This document shows, piece by piece, positions 32,560 through 41,094 of a stretch of DNA of 51,173 bases. Within the stretch, counting starts at the first letter, position 1, and each line of letters starts with the position of its first letter. This DNA is from Nocardia sp. SYP-A9097 (GTDB lineage: Bacteria; Actinomycetota; Actinomycetes; Mycobacteriales; Mycobacteriaceae): contig NZ_WJIC01000039.1 of NCBI RefSeq assembly GCF_009649815.1, positions 1-51,173 on the forward strand, in the 5' to 3' direction. Below the pieces are notes generated by a model that searched no databases, had not been told where the DNA came from, and was given only the letters and a program-made list of their open reading frames with translations. The position numbers were made by a program, and so were the translations under genes.

Positions 32560-33678
32560 ATGATGGTGGTACGGGTCGGCGTAGTGGATCTGCTTTCACT
32601 TCGGCCGGACAGCATGACGAAACGCGTATTCGCCGAGGCGGTGCGCGCCGCGACCGAACGGCTCGGGTGGGCAGTGCCGGACCTGCCGTTCAGCTCCGAT
32701 CCACTGGTCACGGAGCGGCCCGAATTCCCTGTCCGTCAAGCTGATTCGCGCGACGCTTCAGCGGGGACAAGCCTCCTCGGCGGCGATCCGGTGCGGGTGG
32801 AGCTGAGCTGCTTCGGCATCGACCCGCTCGGTTCCCCGAACTCGGTGGATTGGCCCGCCCTGTCCGCGATGGACGCGCTGATCATCAGTGGCAGTGAACC
32901 CACGGCGACGGAGATCGCGGGCGAACCGTGTCTGGCGATAATCGACCGGCTGCTGCGGGAGTGCGCGGGTGCCACCTCGCTGCTGTTCTCCTGTCAGTCC
33001 GCGCATGCCGCACTGCATCTGCTGCACGGGGTGCGCCGTCACCGGCTCGCGGATCGATGCCATGGGGCATTCGACCATCGGGTGCATCTTGCGCCGGGCG
33101 CTCTCGATCCGGTCGAAATGGGTACGGCCGGAGCGAATTTCGCCGATGGACCGGAGGCTGAACTCACGGCGGGGCTCGCCACGCCCGTGCGCGTGCCGCA
33201 TTCGCGCTGGAATGTCATGACCTCGGCGGACCTGCGGTCGGCCGGACTCACCGTGCTGCTCGACTCCGAGGAGGCACAATGGCAGTTGGCCATCGGCCCG
33301 CAGGGGCTGCGGCACGTCTTCATTCAGGGTCATCCCGAGTATCTGCCGGACACCATGGCTCGCGAATACCGCCGGGATCTACGGCGGTGGATCGCCGATT
33401 CGACGCTGCCGTTCCCTCGGATTCCGGTCGGATACTTCCCGGCCGAGGTGCACGAGCGGCTCACCGCGCATGCCGAATCGGTGCGAAACCGCCGCGATCC
33501 GGCGCTGCTCGACGAGCTGGTGCTGCCCGCCGACCACACCGAAGTAGCGCGGGACTGGTCCACGCATTCGCGCATCTTCTTCGCCAATTGGCTGGTGGCC
33601 GTGCGGAATCGGCGCGACGCCGCAGCGGAATCCGCGACCGGCGTCTCCTCGGCCGGTCAAGAGCCACAGCCCGCGTAG
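32560..33678 (+). CDS. MetA-like homoserine O-acyltransferase family protein
   Basis: A 372-residue protein with the MetA (PF04204-type) class-I-amidotransferase fold. The nucleophile elbow FSCQSAHA (Cys145) corresponds to the MetA CWGAQA, and HGAFDHRV and QGHPEY (His258, Glu260) match the conserved catalytic region, as does YRRDLRRW. MetA acylates homoserine in methionine synthesis. Actinobacteria normally use MetX for that step, so the substrate here may differ. Start at 32560 or, with better spacing from AAGGA, 32563. It follows adoK, which recycles a product of the methionine cycle; a link is possible but unproven. Confidence 0.75.
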   Translation: MMVVRVGVVDLLSLRPDSMTKRVFAEAVRAATERLGWAVPDLPFSSDPLVTERPEFPVRQADSRDASAGTSLLGGDPVRVELSCFGIDPLGSPNSVDWPALSAMDALIISGSEPTATEIAGEPCLAIIDRLLRECAGATSLLFSCQSAHAALHLLHGVRRHRLADRCHGAFDHRVHLAPGALDPVEMGTAGANFADGPEAELTAGLATPVRVPHSRWNVMTSADLRSAGLTVLLDSEEAQWQLAIGPQGLRHVFIQGHPEYLPDTMAREYRRDLRRWIADSTLPFPRIPVGYFPAEVHERLTAHAESVRNRRDPALLDELVLPADHTEVARDWSTHSRIFFANWLVAVRNRRDAAAESATGVSSAGQEPQPA

Positions 33679-33807
33679 TACTGCTGGATCGCGATTCCGC
33701 CTGAATGCCTCGCACAAGCTCTCCGCCCAGGCCGTGACTGGGCGGGGGTCCAACTTCGGTAGGGGTCCTGCACATTCGATCGTCTGCGAGGCAATAGGGT
33801 GTTCGTT

Positions 33808-34521
33808 ATGGCCTCGGACCGTTTGTATTTTCGTCAGCTGCTCGCGGGTCGCGACTGGGCGGTCGGTGATCCGATCGCCACGCAGATGCGGAACTTCGCG
33901 TATTTGATCGGCGACCGGGAGACCGGCGACTGCGTGGTCGTCGATCCGGCGTATGCCGCCGGGGATCTGGTGGAGATCGCCGAGGCCGACGGTATGCGGC
34001 TGTCGGGCGTGCTGGCCACACATCACCATCCCGATCATGTCGGCGGCACCATGTTGGGCTTCACGCTGAGCGGGGTGAAGGAGCTCCTGGAGAAGGTCGA
34101 TGTGGCGGTGCACGTCAATGCCGAGGAGCTGCCGTGGGTCGCCAATGTCACCGGTATCGCGCCCAGTGAGCTGACCGGGCACGCGCACGGCGACAAGGTC
34201 GCGGTCGGCGGGTTCGAGATCGAACTGCTGCATACGCCCGGGCATACGCCGGGTAGCCAGTGCTTCCTGTTCGAGAACAGGTTGATCGCGGGCGATACGC
34301 TCTTCGTGGATGGTTGCGGGCGCACCGACTTCCCGGGCGGCAACTCCGACGATATGTTCCGCAGCCTGCGGTCTTTGGCTGCGCTGCAAGGCAATCCGGT
34401 GGTGTACCCGGGGCACTGGTACTCCGAGGAGCCCAGCGCCGAGCTGTCCAAGATCGTCGAGAAGAACTACGTTATGCGGCCCAAGACCCTCGATGAGTGG
34501 CAGATGTTCATGCCCGGCTGA
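33808..34521 (+). CDS. Metallo-beta-lactamase-fold hydrolase (glyoxalase II-like)
   Basis: A 237-residue MBL-fold hydrolase. The metal site HHHPDHVGG (in VLATHHHPDHVGG) and the HTPGHTPGSQCFL, GDTLFVDGCGRTDFPGG and YPGHWYSEE motifs are all present. The RTDFPGG..DMFRSL segment places it with glyoxalase II/persulfide dioxygenase-type hydrolases. The ATG at 33808 was preferred over GTG at 33799, which has no better RBS. It is convergent with ilvE over a strong terminator. Confidence 0.88.
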   Translation: MASDRLYFRQLLAGRDWAVGDPIATQMRNFAYLIGDRETGDCVVVDPAYAAGDLVEIAEADGMRLSGVLATHHHPDHVGGTMLGFTLSGVKELLEKVDVAVHVNAEELPWVANVTGIAPSELTGHAHGDKVAVGGFEIELLHTPGHTPGSQCFLFENRLIAGDTLFVDGCGRTDFPGGNSDDMFRSLRSLAALQGNPVVYPGHWYSEEPSAELSKIVEKNYVMRPKTLDEWQMFMPG

Positions 34522-34536
34522 TTTCGTCCCGAACGG

Positions 34537-34576
34537 AAAGCGCCCGCACCGAATCTCGTTCGGAGCGGGCGCTTTT
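34537..34576. terminator. Bidirectional terminator between MBL hydrolase and ilvE
   Basis: An 11-bp stem AAAGCGCCCGC / GCGGGCGCTTT with an inner CCGAA/TTCGG stem. T-runs are short but present on both strands. Lies in the gap between convergent genes. Confidence 0.85.
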
Positions 34577-34590
34577 CAGCATCCAGAGGC

Positions 34591-35691
34591 TTACGCCATG
34601 GTGCGCAGCCAGCCGTGGCTGTCGGCGAAGGTACCGCGCTGGATTCCGGTGAGGGTATCCCGCAATGCCATGGTGACCTCGCCGGGTTCGCCTCCGCCGA
34701 TGGTGAATTCGCCCTCGGCGGACTTCACCGTGCCGACCGGCGTGATAACCGCGGCGGTGCCGCAGGCGAAAACCTCTGAGATTTCCCCGTTTTCGGCACC
34801 CTTGTGCCACTCGTCGACCGAAATCTTGCGCTCCTCAACGGGATACCCCGCATCGGCGGCGAGGGTGAGCAGCGAATCGCGAGTGATACCCGGCAGCAGC
34901 GACCCGGACAGCTCCGGTGTCACCAGCCGCGCCTGCGACCCGGTACCGAAGACGAAGAACAGGTTGTTCGTACCCATCTCCTCGACATACTGGCGCTCAA
35001 TGGCATCGAGCCACACCACCTGATCGCAGCCCTCTTCAGAGGCTTGCTTCTGCGCCAGCAGCGAGGAGGCGTAGTTACCCGCGACCTTCGCCTCACCGGT
35101 ACCACCGGGGGCAGCGCGCACGTATTCGGTGGACAGCCACACCTTCACCGGCTTCACACCACGCGGGAAGTACGCGCCCGCAGGCGAACCCAGCAGCAGG
35201 TACTTGTAAGCCGAGGCCGGCTTCACCCCGAGCCCGGCTTCGGTGGCGAACATGAACGGCCGCAGGTACAGCGACTCCTCACCACCGGCGGGCGGCACCC
35301 ACGCGGAGTCGACCTCGAGCAGCTGACGCACGGACTCGATGAACAGCTCATCCGGCAGCTCGGCCATCGCCATGCGCGCCGCCGACCGGCGGAACCGCGC
35401 CGCATTGGCATCGACCCGGAAGGTCGCGATGCTGCCATCGGCCTGCCGGTACGCCTTCAACCCCTCGAAGATCGCCTGCCCGTAGTGGAACACCATGGTC
35501 GCCGGATCCATGGACAGCGGCCCGTACGGTTCGACCTGCGGGTTCACCCACTGCCCGTCGATGTAGTCGATGGACACCATGTGATCGGTGAAGAAACGCC
35601 CGAATCCGGGGGCCGCGAGAATCTCCTGCCGTCGCTCCGCCGAGGTCGGGGCGGGGTGCGAGGTGCGGGTGAACTGCGCGGCAACTGTCAT
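34591..35691 (-). CDS. ilvE: Branched-chain amino acid aminotransferase
   Basis: A 366-residue class IV PLP aminotransferase that transaminates Val, Leu and Ile with 2-oxoglutarate. Motifs follow the actinobacterial IlvE closely: GFGRFFTDHMVSIDY, FHYGQAIFEGLKAYR, YLRPFMFATE, the PLP-lysine region GEAKVAGNYASSL, YVEEMGTNNLFFVFG and FACGTAAVITPVG. ATG at 35689-35691 (MTVAAQFTRTSH) is the likely start. Next to gcvT on the same strand with a 217-bp gap, as in mycobacteria. Confidence 0.94.
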   Translation of the reverse strand: MTVAAQFTRTSHPAPTSAERRQEILAAPGFGRFFTDHMVSIDYIDGQWVNPQVEPYGPLSMDPATMVFHYGQAIFEGLKAYRQADGSIATFRVDANAARFRRSAARMAMAELPDELFIESVRQLLEVDSAWVPPAGGEESLYLRPFMFATEAGLGVKPASAYKYLLLGSPAGAYFPRGVKPVKVWLSTEYVRAAPGGTGEAKVAGNYASSLLAQKQASEEGCDQVVWLDAIERQYVEEMGTNNLFFVFGTGSQARLVTPELSGSLLPGITRDSLLTLAADAGYPVEERKISVDEWHKGAENGEISEVFACGTAAVITPVGTVKSAEGEFTIGGGEPGEVTMALRDTLTGIQRGTFADSHGWLRTMA

Positions 35692-35908
35692 GTCGGGGAG
35701 TTTAATTTGTGGCTTTACCGGACACGCCGCCACCCACCCACCGGCCGGAATCCCTCGCGCGTCGCGCGTCTCAGACCCGGCTCTTTCGAGCGTTCACCAC
35801 CGCATTCGGGCGGAAATCCGCCCGCCCGCGCGCCTGCGGACCCTCGAGGAGGACGCGCACAATCCGAGTCCGCAGGTACACGATTGTCACGGCTGAGCCG
35901 TATGCGGT

Positions 35909-37009
35909 TCAGGCCGTATGCGGTTCGACGAATGGCGGCTTGACGACCTCGCACTTGAGGCGGCGGCCACGCACGTCGACCTCGACCTCATCGCCGGGTT
36001 CGATCTTTGCCGCGGTGTCGATCAACGCGAGCGCGATACCCACCTTGAGGCTGGGCGAGAAAGTGCCGGAGGTGGTCTCACCGACCTGCTCGTCGCCACG
36101 CATGACGGCCTGCCCCTGACGCAGCACGCCACGGTCGATTGCCTTGAGCCCCAGCAGAAGTCGTCGCGGACCGGCCGCCTTCTCCTGCTCCAGCGCGGCC
36201 TTGCCCCAGAACTCCGGCTTCTTCCAGCCGACGGCCCAGCCCGTGCGCGCCTGCAACGGCGAAATGTCAACGGAGAGTTCATGTCCGTGCAGCGGGTAGC
36301 CCATCTCCGTGCGCAGGGTGTCACGCGCGCCGAGTCCGGCGGCCTGTCCCCCGGCGGCTTCGACCTGCGTCACCAGTGCCCGGAATACCGCCTCGGCGTC
36401 ATCCCATTTCGGCAGCAACTCGTAGCCGTGTTCCCCGGTGTACCCGGTCCGGCAGACGCGCACCGGCCGCCCGTCCCATTCGGCATCGGCGTACGCCATG
36501 TACTCCATATCGGTCGGCAACCCCAGCGCCGCAAGCACTTCCGCCGACTTCGGCCCCTGCACCGCGAACACCGCGTAGCCGCGATGCTCATCGGTCACGG
36601 TGATTCCCGCCGGCACCCGCTTCTGCAACTCCGCGACCACGGTCGCGGTATTGGCGGCGTTCGGCACCAGGAAGATCTCGTCATCGCTGACGTAGTAGGC
36701 GATGAGATCGTCGATCACGCCACCCTCGGGCGTGCAGCACAGCGTGTACTGCGCCTTGCCGGGCCGAATCCGATCGAGGTCATTGCTCAACGCCGAGTTC
36801 ACGAACGCCGCGGCGCCCTCACCCTCGACAGTGGCCTTCCCGAGGTGGCTGACATCGAACAGCCCCACGGTGGTCCGTACGGCGGCGTGCTCCCCCACGG
36901 TCCCCGCATACGACACCGGCATCTCCCACCCCCCGAACGGCGCGAAGGTAGCGCCCAGTTCGACATGGACGGCGTGGATTGGTCCCTGCAGCAGCTTCTC
37001 GTCGGTCAC
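35909..37009 (-). CDS. gcvT: Aminomethyltransferase (glycine cleavage T protein)
   Basis: A 366-residue GcvT: transfers the aminomethyl carbon from the H protein to tetrahydrofolate. Motifs are FAPFGGWEMPVSYAG, GLFDVSHLGKATVEG, QYTLCCTPEGGVIDDLIAYY and GARDTLRTEMGYPLHGHEL, with a C-terminal GcvT barrel (SGTFSPSLKVGIALALI). GTG at 37007-37009 was chosen (TDEKLLQGPIHAVH begins the conserved part); no strong SD is seen. No glycine riboswitch was recognised upstream. The other gcv genes are not in the window. Confidence 0.93.
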   Translation of the reverse strand: MTDEKLLQGPIHAVHVELGATFAPFGGWEMPVSYAGTVGEHAAVRTTVGLFDVSHLGKATVEGEGAAAFVNSALSNDLDRIRPGKAQYTLCCTPEGGVIDDLIAYYVSDDEIFLVPNAANTATVVAELQKRVPAGITVTDEHRGYAVFAVQGPKSAEVLAALGLPTDMEYMAYADAEWDGRPVRVCRTGYTGEHGYELLPKWDDAEAVFRALVTQVEAAGGQAAGLGARDTLRTEMGYPLHGHELSVDISPLQARTGWAVGWKKPEFWGKAALEQEKAAGPRRLLLGLKAIDRGVLRQGQAVMRGDEQVGETTSGTFSPSLKVGIALALIDTAAKIEPGDEVEVDVRGRRLKCEVVKPPFVEPHTA

Positions 37010-37125
37010 GCGAAGGAGTTTATCGGTCGCCGCGCCGGTCGATAATCCCGCCGACCCGCCGCGCCGCTCCCACATACCGGAACCGCTCCGCGATGACCTG
37101 CGTCGATAGTCATGACAGCTCGCTA

Positions 37126-38148
37126 TCAAATCCGGGAGCTGCGCTGAAGTCTGCGGAAAGTTAGCTGGCACGAATCCTGGCTCTCACCTCCGACCGGTTT
37201 CAGGGTCGCGAGGAAGCGCTGCTCGTCGAGGATTTCGATCTGTTGGCCCTGGGTGCGCAGGTGGGCGGCGCGGTGGGCCTTGGTGGTGGTGAAGGCGGAG
37301 GGGTCTTGGCCGGTGAAGGCGTCGCCGATTACCAGGCAGGTGGTGCGCTTGGTGACGTTTTTGGCGGGGGTTGCGCCGCAGGCGGCGATTATGTTCCAGG
37401 CTTCCTGGCGGGTGAGGGTGGTGAGATCGCCTGTGAAGACCACTGTTTGGCCGTGGAGGGGATGGGCTGGGTCTGTGCCGGTGATTTCCGGCATGACCAA
37501 TTCCGCACGGGCGAAGAAGGATTGGCGGGGGCGCGAGACCTCCACGCGGGCAGGGTATTCCATGTGGCGCGGGGCGGCCGGGCGAGTGCGATAGGGGCGG
37601 TCTGCGCCCAGGCGTTCGAGGTCGCTGAGGGAGTCGATGCCTGTGCGGGCGGCCAGTGCCAGGACTATGTCGGCGGCGGCCGTGGCGTCGGCGGCTGCGT
37701 TGTGGTGGGTTAGGAGGGGAATGTCCAGGGCATCGGCGACGGCGGGGAGGCGGTAGCTGTCGAGGTCGAGGTGGCGGCGGGACATGGTCAGGGTGCAGGT
37801 GAAATCCCAGCTTGGGGAAGGGATTTCGCTGTGGCGGCAGGCTTCGCGGATTGCGCTGCTGTCGAAACCGGCATTGTGCGCGACCAGCGGGAGGTCGGCG
37901 ACAACCTCGAGCACTTCGGGAAAACGGGCGGCGAAGACTGGCTGGTCTGCCACCATCGTCGGTGAGATGCCGTGTACGCGAATGTTGTGCCGGGAGAAGA
38001 AGTCCACCGAGCGGGGTGGGCGGCACAGCCAGGAGTGGGTGGCCAGGCGCACGCCGTCGCGGACGATCGCGACGCCTACCGCGCAGATACTTCCGCGAGA
38101 GGAATTTGCCGTCTCGACGTCGAGAGCCGCGAACGACAGTCCGGGCAT
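37126..38148 (-). CDS. DnaQ-type 3'-5' exonuclease with C-terminal BRCT domain (copy 1)
   Basis: A 340-residue protein. The exonuclease domain has Exo I (AALDVETAN), Exo II (LVAHNAGFDSSAI) and Exo III (HHNAAADATAAADI), the DEDDh pattern. A BRCT domain follows (HGQTVVFTGDLTTLTRQEAW and KNVTKRTTCLVIGD). It resembles epsilon-like exonucleases fused to a ligase-type BRCT. GTGA at 38151-38154 overlaps the stop of the upstream gene X, so the two are coupled; ATG at 38146-38148 was taken as the start. Its partner gene X and the whole arrangement recur at 44695-46289. Probable role: DNA or nucleotide processing in the methyltransferase-kinase cassette. Confidence 0.85.
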   Translation of the reverse strand: MPGLSFAALDVETANSSRGSICAVGVAIVRDGVRLATHSWLCRPPRSVDFFSRHNIRVHGISPTMVADQPVFAARFPEVLEVVADLPLVAHNAGFDSSAIREACRHSEIPSPSWDFTCTLTMSRRHLDLDSYRLPAVADALDIPLLTHHNAAADATAAADIVLALAARTGIDSLSDLERLGADRPYRTRPAAPRHMEYPARVEVSRPRQSFFARAELVMPEITGTDPAHPLHGQTVVFTGDLTTLTRQEAWNIIAACGATPAKNVTKRTTCLVIGDAFTGQDPSAFTTTKAHRAAHLRTQGQQIEILDEQRFLATLKPVGGESQDSCQLTFRRLQRSSRI

Positions 38149-38150
38149 TC

Positions 38151-38690
38151 TCACCGGACCACGAGTGGCAGTGGCCGCACGGTCGGCCCGCCGTGATTGG
38201 TCAGGAAATGCCTTGCCACGCGCAGGGATTCGAAATCGGACCAGCGATCGGCGAGATCGGCAATGCCGCGCGCCAAAACTAGTGCATCGTGGACGATTTC
38301 GTCTACGACGCCCGGCGCTCGTCCCGCCTCGGCGGGATGCACCAACTCCGGCCACTCCGGGCGTATCGCTTTATTCGACTGTGCGGCTTGATATTCGGTG
38401 AGCAGCGAGTCCGCCGCGTCAACTTCTGCCTGTGCGGCCGCGAACGTCGCATCGAGATCCACGACCCCCGCCGCGGCGATACCCTCCGCTACCCGACCGC
38501 ACCACACCGAGTCATATCCGGCGGTGAGCGCCGCAATCTCCTGCGCGCTGTCCTCCCCCACCACCCAAGCGCCCGATAGGCGCGAAAGACCAATGGCCCG
38601 ACCGACATTCACGTGCCAAACAACCAACCGGTCTTCCACCTTGTCGAGCACCACTACAAGGGACAGGACGGTTTGAGTCGCAATGGTCAT
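38151..38690 (-). CDS. Unknown protein X, coupled to the exonuclease (copy 1)
   Basis: A 179-residue protein of unknown function, possibly the DUF6218 type. The N-terminal strand pattern LSLVVVLDKVEDRLVVWHVN aligns with LGFAIVDRQ..ADATAIWL of the gene at 44695. A central EYQAAQSNK..RPEWPELV matches DYNSSNRK..PGFPPTPV of that paralogue. Stop overlaps the downstream exonuclease (GTGA). The ATG at 38688-38690 has GGAG upstream; a TTG at 38781-38783 overlaps the kinase stop (TTGA) and would give a longer form. No catalytic motif is visible; a small alpha/beta binding protein is likely. Confidence 0.65.
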   Translation of the reverse strand: MTIATQTVLSLVVVLDKVEDRLVVWHVNVGRAIGLSRLSGAWVVGEDSAQEIAALTAGYDSVWCGRVAEGIAAAGVVDLDATFAAAQAEVDAADSLLTEYQAAQSNKAIRPEWPELVHPAEAGRAPGVVDEIVHDALVLARGIADLADRWSDFESLRVARHFLTNHGGPTVRPLPLVVR

Positions 38691-38779
38691 GACGCTCCGA
38701 GGTCGCTGCGGATGCTCTGCACCGGACACCGTAGAGCATGGGTCCGACATGTCTGCCGATTTCGGTGAGACTACCGAGC

Positions 38780-40219
38780 TCAACCGGCTTTGATATGTCC
38801 GATCTGCGCCGCCAATTCGATGACGCGCCTGTCCTGCTCGCCGTATCGCACCGCCATCTGACTGTGCAGCCGCTTGAGTCGAGTCAGCGCGGCTTTCACA
38901 TCTCCGGTGTGTACATGGCAGGACGCCAACCGGCGCTGGCAGTACATGACGTGGTCGTCGTAGGGTCCACGCTCGGCGGTCAGATCATCGATGAGTTCGC
39001 GGTAAAGCTCTGCGGCACCGGCATAGTCGACACCTTCGAAACGCAGATCCGCGAGTCGCAGGCGCGCCTCGACCACATCGGCATCGCGGGATCCGAATCG
39101 AGGGAGAGCCTTGTCCACGATGGTCTGGAGCTCGTGCACCGCCGGGTCGTACCGCGAGTCGTCGGCGAAATCGCGGGCGCGGCGCATGGCGCGCTGTAGA
39201 TCGCCGCGGCTGAAATCGGTTGCCGACGGTTTCGGCGGGACACTCGGCGCGTGCTCGGGTGGAGTCCGCAGCACCCGGGTCGCGGACACGACAGTCTGTG
39301 CGGTGCGCGAAGATCCGCCGGCCGCGGCTGCCCGCGCGTACATCACCGCCGGGCTGACCGGATCGGTCACCTCGGACAGCGACCCCACACCGGTGGCATG
39401 CCGCAGCAGCACCGCATGCACGGTAGCCGCGTCTTCGGGTCGCTGATCCGGCGATTTTGCCAGCATGCCCATAATCAACCGAGCCAGTTCGACAGGCACT
39501 TCTGGTCTCTCGGAACGGATATCGGGCGGAGTCTGATGAACCTGGTTCTGCCACACCACATATGGCGAACTACCCGTCATAACCCGGTCGCCGGTGAGCA
39601 ATTCGTGCAGCACGAGACCGAGCGCGTAGAGATCGGTCTGCGGCACCACCGTCCCACCCTCGACCTGCTCCGGAGCCATGAAAGCCGGTGTGCCCAAGGT
39701 ATGTCCGGTGCTGGTATATCGGGTCTTGTCGGCATCGAGCGATACCGCCAGCCCGAAATCCAGCACCTTGACGGTCCCGTCGTCGCACAGCATGAGATTC
39801 GACGGCTTCAAATCCCGGTGATAGATCCGATTGCGGTGCGTCGCAGCGAGAACCGCCGCCGCCTGCGCGCCCAGCGAAGCCACCGCCCCCACCGGCAGCG
39901 GCCCCTGCCGGTCCAGCAATTCGTCGAAGGTAACCCCCTTCACGAATTCCATTACGAGATAAGGCCGTTCAGGCTGCCCCGGCTCAATCCCGGCGTCGTG
40001 GATCATCGGCAGTCCCGGATGCCGCAGCTGAGCCATGAACTCCGCTTCCCGGAAGAAGCGTTTGGTCCAATCCGGATCCTTGTCCAAACTCGGATGCGTG
40101 AACTTCACCGCGATCTGCCGCCGCAGATGGCGATCGAAGCCGTCGTAGACCTGCCCCATGCCACCCGCGCCGATCTCATTGAGCAGCTCGTACCGGCCGC
40201 CGACGACCTGCGGTTGCAC
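38780..40219 (-). CDS. Soluble Ser/Thr protein kinase with C-terminal helical (TPR-like) repeats
   Basis: A 479-residue Hanks-type kinase. Gly-rich loop EIGAGGMGQVYDGFD, VAIK lysine in IAVKFTH, catalytic HRDLKPSNLM, metal-binding DFGLAV and APEQ are all intact. Unlike PknA/B it has no membrane segment. After a Pro/Ser linker, residues about 340-479 form paired helices (RDFADDSRYDPAVHELQTIV, YAGAAELYRELIDDL, HTGDVKAALTRLKRL) like TPRs. GTG at 40217-40219 has GGAGG 8 bases upstream. It is flanked in the same direction by half-S (35 bp upstream) and X. Likely a signalling effector of the cassette. Confidence 0.88.
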   Translation of the reverse strand: MQPQVVGGRYELLNEIGAGGMGQVYDGFDRHLRRQIAVKFTHPSLDKDPDWTKRFFREAEFMAQLRHPGLPMIHDAGIEPGQPERPYLVMEFVKGVTFDELLDRQGPLPVGAVASLGAQAAAVLAATHRNRIYHRDLKPSNLMLCDDGTVKVLDFGLAVSLDADKTRYTSTGHTLGTPAFMAPEQVEGGTVVPQTDLYALGLVLHELLTGDRVMTGSSPYVVWQNQVHQTPPDIRSERPEVPVELARLIMGMLAKSPDQRPEDAATVHAVLLRHATGVGSLSEVTDPVSPAVMYARAAAAGGSSRTAQTVVSATRVLRTPPEHAPSVPPKPSATDFSRGDLQRAMRRARDFADDSRYDPAVHELQTIVDKALPRFGSRDADVVEARLRLADLRFEGVDYAGAAELYRELIDDLTAERGPYDDHVMYCQRRLASCHVHTGDVKAALTRLKRLHSQMAVRYGEQDRRVIELAAQIGHIKAG

Positions 40220-40254
40220 CGCGCCTACCTCCGTGAGTCCAGGAAACCGAAACG

Positions 40255-40995
40255 CTACTCGTCGCCGGTGCCGGGCCTCAGGCGACCCTGTGCGAGGCCG
40301 CGGAATCCGGAGCGGATCAGGCGCTCCATATTCGAACGCTGCTGCTGCCAAGCGGTTTCCAGCTCGGTCAGCTGTGCGAAAACATCGGCGTAACGGCGCT
40401 GCTCGGCAGGCGGGATGCGCGGCACCGAGACCTGATACAGGTCGACGTGATTGCCGTCGGCTGCATCCACGGCGGCGCGCAACACCCCGGCGAGGAAGTC
40501 CGGATCGAGGGCTTTGACATTGCTGCGCACCAGGTGAATTCCGGGCCCGAGGAGGGCACCGGCGTCGGCGCAGACACGGACCGCGACATCGGTGCCGATC
40601 ACCACCGCGACATCACCCGCGCGCACGGTCACCGCGCCGGGTGCGGCCACGTTCCCCCAGCGGGACGGAGCACGGCCCAGTCGGACATCCTTCGCGGAGA
40701 GCATGGGAGTCTCGCCGGTTTCGGAGACAACGGTAGGGGGTGCTTCATGGAGAGTCACCGCCCCGGCATCGACGAGCTCTTCCAGCGAAACCGTGCTGAA
40801 CTCGCCGGTATTCGATTGCAGCGCAGGTGGTTCCGAGGCAGGTTGGTCAAGCAGCGTGGACCGCAATGCGACGTAATCGGCAAGTGAATCCACCGCACGG
40901 CCGCGGGGCGCCGAATCGAGTCTCTCATCAAGCAAGTCGACCATCCCTTCCGCGAGCGGCGCGGAATTGGGATGGGCGGCGATGTCCCCTATCAC
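40255..40995 (-). CDS. Free-standing half-specificity (TRD) subunit
   Basis: A 246-residue protein. From about residue 66 to the end it aligns by eye with the C-terminal region of the neighbouring methyltransferase: EFSTVSLEELVDAG with WRFVSIADLVNYG, LSAKDVRLG with LTAPDVATG, VRAGDVAVVIG with IHAGDVLIPAI, LDPDFLAGVL with LDPWFVAGFL, and VPRIPPAEQRRYADVF with IPVLALSEQQRYGETF. These are the features of a type I S-subunit target-recognition domain plus coil. It has one TRD only, not two. GTG at 40995. Likely pairs with the methyltransferase to recognise a bipartite site. Confidence 0.78.
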   Translation of the reverse strand: MIGDIAAHPNSAPLAEGMVDLLDERLDSAPRGRAVDSLADYVALRSTLLDQPASEPPALQSNTGEFSTVSLEELVDAGAVTLHEAPPTVVSETGETPMLSAKDVRLGRAPSRWGNVAAPGAVTVRAGDVAVVIGTDVAVRVCADAGALLGPGIHLVRSNVKALDPDFLAGVLRAAVDAADGNHVDLYQVSVPRIPPAEQRRYADVFAQLTELETAWQQQRSNMERLIRSGFRGLAQGRLRPGTGDE

Positions 40996-41094
40996 GACCG
41001 GCTGTCTCCCCTGTACTCATCGCCCGCACAATTACCGCGGATTGTGGCAACCGTAGCAGCGCCGAGCCCGGGGTAGCGGATGTGCTCGCACGCC

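Noticed and set aside
37010..37125. Possible glycine riboswitch upstream of gcvT
   Set aside because: No aptamer-like conserved helices were seen; the region is short and GC-rich.
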